Notes under the pieces: model-generated | What the model saw: only the letters and a program-made list of their open reading frames with translations | The model's database searches: none | Told to the model about the DNA's origin: nothing | Program-made: the position numbers and the translations under genes | In this document: positions 56,051-64,000 of the stretch, piece after piece | Position numbering within the stretch: position 1 is the stretch's first letter | Layout: each line of letters starts with the position of its first letter | NCBI RefSeq assembly: GCF_020509005.1 | Contig: NC_063012.1 | Location: 5,084,001 to 5,148,000 of the forward strand | Direction: 5' to 3' | DNA: 64,000 bases | Source of the DNA: Fulvia fulva | Taxonomy: Eukaryota > Ascomycota > Dothideomycetes > Mycosphaerellales > Mycosphaerellaceae

Positions 56051-57084
56051 CGAACTGCCTCGTAATATAGTATCGTCGGCCGTACGCCCGCGCGCTAACG
56101 GCCGCTAGTGCCCGCTAGCTCGATTCGCGCGACTTTATCTTCTCGCGCTTCTCGCGCTCTCTTAGATAGCTCGCGTAACTATATATATCTTTGCCCGACC
56201 CTATTATAGTACCCTCGCCCGTGACACTACGACTAGTACTAGCGATACTAAAGAAGAAATAGAGAGGACGGGTATTTTAGGATTTTGCTCGTTTATAACT
56301 TATATACGACGGGGCTACCTAGTACGGCGGAGAAGAACGGGAAATACGGGCGTAATTTTTACTTTCTAGAGTAAAAGGTATAACGTTATTAGTATAGGAA
56401 GTTATTATACGGGCTTATATAGAGTATTTTAAAAGTAGGTTATATATTATATATATCTATATAGAATAGACAAGTATTACTCTTAAAGAGGCTATAAATA
56501 ACTAATTAGTTACCTAATTCTTAGCGTACGTAGCCTTAAGTTATAATAATAGGCTATTACCTATATATATACTTAGATCGCGATAAAAGGTAATATAAAC
56601 TACGATACGATAACTTAGTAACTAGGAGATACGGCGTAAAAGGAGTACAAGTTATACGCCGGGACTCGTAGGGCGGGAAGGCTCTAGTAATATCGTAAAG
56701 AATAAACTCTTTCTTTACTTTTAAGAGGGCTCTCTAGCCGGAGGGCTTTTCCTCTCGTCTCGACTTTTAGTCTTATTATAAGACCCGTATTATATAGTCT
56801 AGGACTTAAATAGTACGTTAATAGAATAAATAAATAAAAAATCAATCTATCTAGTTATAGAGACCTCGAATTAAGTCGCTTCTAGAGAGTATTCTAGGTC
56901 AAATTATAAGACTTTATATCCTATACTTTTTAAACCCCTCTTAGGGGGTTAAGGGGGTAATAAAAGTCGTTATCCTCGAAGCAATCTAGATCGAACTTCG
57001 AAGAGTGAAGCTCTCACGGCCATGTTAGATCTTGTTGCCTAAGGACCTCGAGAATTGCCGGATATAGCCAATCTGGACCCACTC
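56051..57084. mobile_element. Unresolved degenerate repeat DNA
   Basis: A GC-rich patch (about 56060-56170, many CGCG) is followed by strongly TpA-rich sequence. No domain is recognisable. Confidence 0.4.
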
Positions 57085-57128
57085 TACATGCCGAATAGCA
57101 AAGCCGTACGCGTCAAATAGTATTTGCC
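57085..57128 (-). repeat. Right terminal inverted repeat (44 bp)
   Basis: Reverse-complement partner of 46354-46397, ending ..CAAATAGTATTTGCC; three transitions separate the two. Confidence 0.85.
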
Positions 57129-57137
57129 CCCAGTCAT
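57129..57137. repeat. Right 9-bp target-site duplication
   Basis: CCCAGTCAT, directly after the right inverted repeat; 8 of 9 bases match the left copy. Confidence 0.7.
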
Positions 57138-57900
57138 GGGCCTTGTGTGGACCGGCTGGACCATGCCACTGCATGTGGACCAGCTACTCACTGCTCACGA
57201 GTCACAGTGTGTACTACTGGAGTTGAATGTCTCTGCACGGCCAGTCGCCAACAGCTCGTACACTACGCGGGCATGGACGTGTACCACATCTCCACCGTTG
57301 AAACATCTTGTTCATTGCTGGGCAAACGTCAACCAAAATCATGGCTGACAAATGTCTCTTTGTGCGACATCTTTGTGGCATTGCAGTGGCCGTTGAAGTC
57401 TCATTCTGGGAAAGGCACTGCCACAAAGTGCGGCGACAACGAACAGAATTACCATAGTTTCGTAGGACAAAGACAAGAAGACTCACCATCTGCAACAAAG
57501 ACTCACCGCCGTGTATATATTCAACAACCTTGCCGGCACTCCAACAGTTCCTCTCCAGTGCCCTCGTCCCCTTTCCTCCACAGTCCGGTTCGCCGAGACC
57601 TCACAGGAAGGATCAGGTGAGCATGCGCTCCGTATACGGTCAACGACCACGGCCGCCGTCGGGCGGAATTGGATTCGCAAGGGCTGAGGCTGTGAGCTAC
57701 CTCCCGATGATTTCGATCACGGTTGAGTTGGAGTCGTGTTCCTCTGTTCTGCCGTAGACGACATCTTTCATCGATCGGCACGTTCTGAGAATGTGGCTTC
57801 GGAGAAGGAAAAGTGCATGACCGAGTATTGTGGCGAAAGACCTTTCCGTCAGTGTTATCAAGTGGCCTGCTCCTTCTTCTCCTTCTACCTTGATCATGCT
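57138..57900. other. Intergenic between repeat island and Not4
   Basis: This 763-bp stretch returns to normal base composition. No gene is supported; it holds the 3' end of the Not4 region. Confidence 0.5.
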
Positions 57901-60200
57901 TCAAGCTAGTCCCGCCAGTCTCTTGTTCTTCTTCATCGCCTTCCTCAACGCATGCTCCTTCTCGTCAGCCACCCTCTTCGCATCGTTCAACTGCCTATCC
58001 GCAATATCCATCGGTGGCACATTCATCGAGCCATCCCCGTTCTGTGACTGCACCGCCTGCGCATGACCAGTAGCCTGCACGTTGACGTTCCTACCAGCAC
58101 TTGGAGGAGGCGTCACGGGCGGCATCACGAACTCATTGATGTACTTGCTCGCTTCGTCCACGAGAAATGCACCCTTCTTCATTGTGCTTCCATCTTGCAC
58201 CATTTGTTCCATGACGCTGACACCTCTTCCGCCGCTGTTTTCGATGTCGCGCCTGAGCTTCTCGAGATCGAAGGAAGGGAGCTTCATCTCATTCTGGGGC
58301 TTGGATGGGCGAAAACGAAACTCCTCGGGCATATCCCTAAGTGCCTTCTCAAGCTCAAGGAACCTCAATTCCAGTTCCCTAGTCAAAGCTCGTAGATGTG
58401 CGCCAGATGGAGTGACAGTATGTCGATCGAAAGTACGATTGTCGTTGTCGCTGCCACGCTGAATTGCTGCAACTTTACCATTGAGCAGGTCATGAATTTC
58501 TTCTTTGGTGAGCTTGATGTTGAAGTCTGACTTCCAGCCCGCAAGTAAGTCCTTTTGTGAAGTATGCTGAGGCGCCTTGAAATGGTGACTGTTAGCCACA
58601 CGAAACAAACTTTCCACAGATTTTTGAAGCTCTGGTGCTGCGGCTTTGATTTCTGCGATTAGTTGTGCAGCTGTCAAAGTTGGTGTCGGAGGTGGTGAGG
58701 GTTGGTATGGAGGTTGCATAGGCGGTGGTGGCGCACGCATTGATCTTGTTGGCGTGGCTGGTTTCACTTCCTTTGGTGTTGACGAAGCCGTATCGGCAAC
58801 GGGCGAAAACTCTGCAGTGGTCTTGCCAGGTGATGCAGGTCGACTTGCTGTCGGCGTGGAGTCTGCAGTCGCGGTGGGTGCTACTGCTTTCGGCTTTGCC
58901 GGACGTGGCTCCTTCTCCTTCTTCGCCTTCTTCTTGCGACTGACGATTGCTTCCTGGGCAGGCTCTTCGTCTGCGGCTTCCTCAACCTTGGCCTTTTCCT
59001 CTTCCATGGCCTTGGCTCGCTCTTGCCGTTCTTTCTTCATCTGGCTCTTCGTTTTGGTCCTCACTGGTGCTGAGCCGACCCTGCTTGCCATGGGTGGAGG
59101 TGAATTGGCGCGAGACACTGAAGTTGAGGTCAGCGACACATTGTCAGATATTGAGACATGCTCGCTAGATGGCGTGCCTGGCATGTCGATCGAGCCAACA
59201 CTTGGCTGCCGCGAAGGGAGTTTGTGGGCAGCTATGCTCTTGATGGTGGGCAGGGTAAACTCCTTCGGTGGTGGTGTATCTGCTTTGGGGGTTTGTACAA
59301 CCCTGAGTGTTCTTGGAACTGTCTTGATCGCAGGTGACGCAACACTAGGGCTCTCCGGCAGCTTGGTAGAAGGTGTCTGTGAGACCGCGTGCGATGCTCT
59401 ACCCGGCGTGCCGGCCTCAATTGGAGTCTCTGAAGAGACGACATGAGGTTCTTGCTTCTGTTTCATGACAGCCGCCGTGATATCCAGTTTGCCCGGGTGT
59501 TTGCGCTTCGATGTGTCGATGGCACTACTCTCGGCTTTCTTTGCGCTCTCAACCTTAGCTTTCGCAACGACACTAGATGAAGATTGCGCTTCGGAAGGCA
59601 CACGAGCTGATGCTTCTGACGCTGTGGCGACACTCTTGATGATGTCGACATTACTGTCATCAGGCTGGGTAGGCGGTGCACCGAAGTGCTCATCTGCTTT
59701 GTCGGATAGGTGCCCCACTCCATCAGTCGTTGACTGGACGGGCTCAGACCCGGCCCCCATTTTGGACTCTTCGGCAGCCTCAGCGGACAAATCATGCTTC
59801 AGGTGCGATGATGTAGTTCTAGATGGTCTGGTCGGCGTCTCATCCGGGAGAGCGATGTCTTCCTCTTCTCTGGTCTGCTTGCGTGATGGCGTAGGCCTAG
59901 CTGGTGTCCCTGGTCGCAAAGGAAGCGCAGGCAGTATCTGGGAGGCAGTCCTACGCAGACTAGCTCTGCTTGAAGGTCGAGAAGTTGGTCGAGACGATGA
60001 CCCCTCGAGATCTGGTAGGGCATTGGGCCTTGTCAACCCTGGCGGCACGGTCGGTGTCGAGCGACGATTCTCGTTGGCCAGTTGGCCCCCGAAACCTGGT
60101 GGGATTGGCGGCGTGGAGGTGCGAGACTCGTCCAATAGCGATATGCGTGATGCTATGCTGTGATGTCTGGAGGGCGCGAGGGGAGGGAACTCGGTGTCAT
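57901..60200 (-). CDS. Not4 C-terminal region exon (probable)
   Basis: Encodes about 766 residues ending NDAKRVADEKEHALRKAMKK, NKRLAGLA. I take it as a 3' exon. Its start at 60200 is preceded by a textbook intron end (CTGACCTGCTGCGCAG) and the first residues DDTEFPPL are typical of an internal segment. PPIPPGFGG and PTVPPGL repeats, a Lys/Glu-rich coiled stretch (KTKSQMKKERQERAKAMEEE) and helical C-terminal domains follow, as I recall for long fungal Not4 proteins. An ATG exists at 60219 within the presumed intron, so it could also be a separate gene. The donor upstream is not settled: GTCCGA after LHQ (phase 1, near 60850) fits the frame but implies an intron of about 0.66 kb. Confidence 0.65.
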
Positions 60201-60758
60201 CTGCGCAGCAGGTCAGCATGATATCCCAAACTTAATTGCTTACAGTTGCGGCGTATGTCCTTCTCTTGTCATGCATGGCGGCAGCGGCAGCGGCGAATGA
60301 AACACCCACACCAAATAGAACGCTCGAAATCTAATATACATTTCACGTCTCTCGTCAAGTCATGCGCGTGTGGAAGTGAGTGTAAAGCTATCAAGCCGTT
60401 GTAACTAGCTTTCCGTCAATCTATCAGCCACTAAAGAAGAAGCCGTGAGATACGTACAAGACGTGTCATGACGAGAGACGTGAACGAAAGAGAACGCCTG
60501 CCGCAAACCAAAAAGCTGCTCTGTGCCTGCTCCTGACATCAGGCCCACCATGTAGGTGGTGGCCGCTTTCGCGTCATGCTGCTCGATTTCGAATGCGCTG
60601 GTCTGCGTCCAACACTTGGCGCTGATCCAGTTATCTTCCCAGCCCCATAAACACCATGCAGTAAATCCAGCGAAAGCTGGCCGCTCAAGCAGAAACAAAA
60701 CAAAAGTCGTCGCCACATATACAAGCCGAACTGCCGAAATAAAGATAGAACGCCGCAT
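60201..60758. other. Intron or 3'UTR/promoter between the two Not4 parts
   Basis: About 560 bp with no coding frame that fits either side. It is intronic if the two Not4 parts are spliced together, or otherwise an untranslated end plus a promoter. A small donor-like GTAAGC at 60243 and the acceptor at 60201 would bound a 43-bp intron, but its phase does not fit an upstream ATG. Confidence 0.45.
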
Positions 60759-63166
60759 CTACCAACGTCCGCCATAACCGCCGCCGTGCATGACCGAGTA
60801 CATGTTATTTGCAGCGCCCGACTGACCAGCGAATGCGTTCCCGCCGAGCCCACTCGGACCTTGGTGTAGCCGTGCTTGTAGCAGATGACTGGCGCTGGGG
60901 TCTGCGACGTCGACGACACCTCCTCCCGATGAGGAAGAAGTGTTAGCGTGACGGTGCTTCTTGCCCTTTTTCTTGCGCTGTTTTTCACCATCACCATAAG
61001 CACCAAGGGACGGATAGGGGGAGGCAGGGAATGCATTGGACTGGGCAGGAGGATACGCCGCGTTGGGGTGGGTATTGTTGTAGTTGGGAAAAGAGTGTAA
61101 CTCACGCTTGGCATCCACGCCACCGGCTGCGCCGTCACGACCGCGCATCAACTCCCTGTAGTAGTTGTCTTGCTGGTTGCGAGGAGTGCCAGCGCTGTAT
61201 TGAATGCCTCCGGTCGCGAAGCCATGACCTTGGCCAAATGTGAGATTGCCGCTGACAGGAGGTGTCCCAGTCGTCTTAAGGCCGGGTGGAGGGCCGGTTA
61301 CGTTGCTGCTGTAAAACTGCCCGTGTGGTTGCTGGTGCTGTGCGCTAAAGTGATTGCCACCTGCCGGAGGCATCATCGAAGATTGTTGATTCATAAGTTT
61401 GGGGTTTGCTACTGGCTTCACAGCCGCAGAAGCCGAGGAAGAGTCGTTAGCGAAGGAATATCGTGAGACGTTCCGTTGGTGTCCAAGTGGCTGAGAACTT
61501 TGCTGTTGAAGTGGTGCCGAAAATGCGGTGGATTGCTGCGTCCCGGAATATGTGCCTATGGTATTTGGCTTCAGCGTCTGCAAGAGCATTTGTTGATGCT
61601 GTTGGGGTGTGAGGCCACGGTCACTAATGCCTGGGCTTGCAACACCGCCACCGAATTGGAAGCGCTGGTCAAGTCCGCCTTCGCCAGGAGGTTGAATTGC
61701 GCCCTGAATCTGATTCACATTCTGTCGTTCCTCTGGTTCGCCGCCAAGCTGAAGACTTCCACTCATTTCCGGGTTGTCGTCTGGCTCGACAGCAGGAGGT
61801 TGCTGATATGCTTGCGTTTCTTGCTCCATTCGGCGCTGTTCTTCCTCACGTTGTTTTCTAACCCGACGCCTGGCTCCCCCGGTTTGATCAAACAAAGGTG
61901 GGTAGTTGCTGATGATGTCCAGATCGGTCTGGGGGATGCCATTCGTAGACCACACCAACTTGAAATCGTCAATCTTGAAGTTTCTGAGGAGCAGTTCAAG
62001 AGGCGAAATTTGCGTCTTTCGAGGCTGGACGGCTGCTGGCTGAGGCGATATTTCTGCGAACTCTGGCTCCGCTTGATCTGCAGGGGATGATTCTGCGGGC
62101 TCGGCGGGCTGCTCAGATTGTAGTGCAGGTGTCGCGGTAACGGGCGGCGGGCTCTCTACAGTCGTGCCTGTCGATTGGGTCTCCGCTCGGCCAGAGTGAG
62201 GTTGCGGTCTTGATGCCCAGCTAGCCGTCGAAGGTAAAGCTGGTCGGTCAGGTGCATCCGCTAAAGGCTGGTCACCACTTCCTTGTCGCGTCATCGGCTG
62301 TGCTGCCGAGACAGGCTGTTGCGACTGCGGAGGTGGTGGTCGAGCGCCACCATGCTGTGAAGATCCGGCGTTGAGTGAGGACAGATCCGCGCGGGAGTAG
62401 CTTTCGTTTGCCTCCCCTGGTTCGTGTAGAAACATACAATTCCGATTCGAACATGTCTCTCCACGCAAGTAAGCAGAGCAGTATTTCGTGGTTCCAAATT
62501 GAGCCCGAAGAGTCCTATCGCCATTCTTGGTACCATCGACCGCCGCTATGCAACTCGCAGCGTCTTCTTTGCGCTCGTATGTTACATATACGCCCACGCT
62601 GTTGGGATGGGACGTATCTCGCGCTTTACTGACAACAATCTTGATGATCTTGCCGTATTGCCCAAAGTACTGCTCTCCGCGTAAGGTCGCCAAAAGCTGA
62701 TCCTCCTGAGTCGTAGGGCTGAGTCCGGTCACATAGACGAGGTTCTTCTGCACCACGCGCATGCCAGCCAGGTGTTTCCGGCTGAGGTTCTCCGCTTCGG
62801 CTTTCTGTTTTTCTTTCTGCAACATGGCCTGGGTCTTCTTCTGTTTCTGTGCTTGCCGAGCCTTGTGCGCCGCGGTTTCCTCGGGAGTGACAACTTTCCA
62901 TTCGATGTCGTTGTCGTTGTAGGGCCGTCGACATGCTGGACACAGGCCATTCATGTTGTTCTTGACGTTGTGATAGCAGAACTGGCATATCTAGAGGTGG
63001 GTTAGTAGTCTGTTGATGACGGTTTCTGGGACATGATGCTGAAACGCACCTGGTATCCGCAGGGGCACGGTCGAAAGCCCTTGTCTGTAAGGTCGAGCTC
63101 TTCCACGCACAGCGGACATGTTTCCTCTTCGTCGTCGTCGATGAACTGATCCTGTAGTCTCGACAT
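60759..63166 (-). CDS. NOT4: Not4, CCR4-NOT complex RING E3 ubiquitin ligase
   Basis: Exon 1 is 63166-63050, the intron 63049-62991 (GTGCGT..TAG, ACTAACC branch) and exon 2 62990-60759; 782 residues in this form. The C4C4 RING starts CPLCVEELD and continues CPCGYQ-ICQFCYHNV..CPACRRPY across the intron. A helical linker is followed by an RRM (NLVYVTGLSPTTQEDQLL, then YGKIIKIVVSKAR) and a C-x8-C-x5-C-x3-H zinc finger (CSAYLRGETCSNRNCMFLH). The rest is disordered and Gln/Pro/Gly-rich. This form ends MHGGGYGGRW at a TAG. Not4 acts in co-translational quality control and mRNA decay. It may be spliced onward to the exon at 60200. Confidence 0.93.
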
Positions 63167-63644
63167 GATGTGTGGCGTGTGTGGAGCTTGACGCGTGGGA
63201 GCTCAAGATGGAGGAGGCGGAGGGAGCAACGCGCACTTGGACGGTAGAAGTCGGTGTAGGACGCCAGGATGGTGAGGGCGTCGGAGGGTGGTGGGTGGTG
63301 GGTGCGCGGTGTAGGGGGCGAGAGAGCGGCAGTGTGCGGTGGTGTCCAAGGGGCGGCAGGGATGGTGTTTGGGATGCTTTCGAGGTCGTTCGGCTGGCTT
63401 CAAGATCGAGGTGCGTCCAGGCAGGATGCGTGCACGTGACGCGCCGAGCTGTCAGCCAATGGAAAGCTGCTGAAGCATCATCGACGTCGACGAGGTCCAT
63501 GTACATGTAGGAGATGCGCGCAGCACCGAGACGAGACGGGCAAAAGTGAAGTGCACCTGCAGCCGACTGCTTCCCACCACTCCACCACCGCACAGCACCG
63601 CACAGCACTGCACAGCACAGCACAGCACAACACAACACAACACC
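63167..63644. promoter_or_regulatory. Divergent promoter, Not4 / NDUFS3
   Basis: About 480 bp between divergent genes. CACAG/CACAA repeats at 63590-63640 precede the NDUFS3 ATG and are probably leader. No gene is supported. Confidence 0.55.
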
Positions 63645-64000
63645 ATGGCTTCACGATCGCTGGCCAGACCGCTCCGGGCAGCTGTCGGCGCTGCGAAGAC
63701 CAGCAACAATGCTGTGCGCGCCTTCACTACGACAGCAGGCCGGCCGAAGGAGCTCGCGGGCAGCCATCCAGATCTCCCCAACATGGTGCGCACATGCATA
63801 TATATATACACGGAGAGGGAGCGCAGTACTGATATGTGGTAGCGACACGCACAGCGCAGTGCCGCAGGCAAGCTCCATGTGCCCATCGTCAATCCAGCAG
63901 GTCAGCCAATGCCTCTCTCCGCCATGTCGCCGTGCTCTCTAACGCCGCCGCAGACAAGTACGAGGACAAGGCGCAGGGCCTCCACGCATACGGCCAGTAC
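63645..64000 (+). CDS. Complex I 30-kDa subunit (NDUFS3 / nuo-30.4), 5' part
   Basis: N-terminus of the NADH:ubiquinone oxidoreductase peripheral-arm subunit. Exons are 63645-63785, 63855-63900 and 63954 onward to the edge. Residues 1-35 are an Arg/Ser/Ala-rich mitochondrial presequence (MASRSLARPLRAAVGAAKTS). Then LPNM-RSAAGKLHVPIVNPA-DKYEDKAQGLHAYGQY matches the family start, with the two introns falling at the dashes. Intron 1 contains a short TA run. The gene continues past the right edge. Confidence 0.88.

Larger units (their letters stand above)
46354..57128. mobile_element. 10.8-kb repeat island bounded by terminal inverted repeats
   Basis: The island lacks any intact gene and is rich in TpA with very frequent CTAG, TATA and stop triplets, as after RIP. 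Its two ends are inverted 44-bp repeats flanked by a 9-bp direct repeat. It contains remnants of Gypsy and LINE retrotransposons, described separately. I recognise no transposase that would mobilise the outer repeats. A 9-bp duplication is typical of Mutator-like elements. The whole may be a non-autonomous or composite DNA transposon that later received retroelements. Confidence 0.7.

Noticed and set aside
58646..60163. Two plus-strand frames of 230-270 codons
   Set aside because: They are antisense to the Not4 C-terminal exon, with low-complexity Val/Ser/Gly composition typical of shadows of Pro/Thr/Ala-rich genes.

Overview
The window is nuclear DNA of a filamentous ascomycete, by inference a Dothideomycete. 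Protein genes lie on both strands and carry many 47-70 bp introns with GT..AG ends and CTGAC/CTAAC-type branch sites. There are several genes of purely fungal type (a Zn2Cys6 regulator, Sld3, a Whi2-like regulator), and the only large repeat block has the TpA-rich, CpA-poor look of RIP mutation. There are no operons. Gene models were assembled by reading exons across introns by hand, so splice sites are predictions.

Layout. 1-9 kb: a Zn2Cys6 regulator running off the left edge, a Rab5 GTPase, a coiled-coil protein, a disordered Arg/Asp/Pro-rich protein and an aldo-keto reductase. 9.3-14.4 kb: a tandem helix-turn-helix protein divergent from a Baeyer-Villiger/flavin monooxygenase, with a tandem repeat between them, then a decayed BAHD-like acyltransferase. 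15-27 kb: a proline-rich conserved protein, the mitochondrial ADP/ATP carrier, an aldoxime dehydratase, a GNAT acetyltransferase, a secreted deaminase with a frameshift, a patatin-type lipase whose stop codon lies inside a 287-bp MITE, and DNA polymerase iota. 27-46 kb: Rpn10, a Borealin-like protein, an unknown protein, an Ntn-type asparaginase with a frameshift, Sld3, an F-box-like protein, a tRNA-Arg(CCG), a DUF1275 membrane protein, a Whi2-like protein and a zinc alcohol dehydrogenase. 46.35-57.13 kb: a gene-free repeat island. 57.9-64 kb: Not4 (CCR4-NOT E3 ligase) and, divergent from it, the start of the complex I NDUFS3 subunit.

The repeat island is the most unusual part. It is bounded by 44-bp inverted repeats (41 of 44 identical, all three differences transitions) flanked by a 9-bp direct repeat (8 of 9), as expected of a Mutator-like-sized insertion of about 10.8 kb. 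Inside are a mutated Gypsy integrase, an older LINE fragment, and a nearly full-length Tad-like LINE inserted into that fragment with an exact 14-bp target duplication.

Most genes are housekeeping: vesicle traffic, proteasome, replication initiation, chromosome passenger complex, translesion synthesis, respiration. The 8-22 kb stretch is more accessory (aldo-keto reductase, monooxygenase, acyltransferase remnant, aldoxime dehydratase, secreted deaminase). Several genes carry single apparent lesions (frameshift, in-frame stop, missing ATG, odd donor). These are either real decay or base-level assembly errors and are listed separately.
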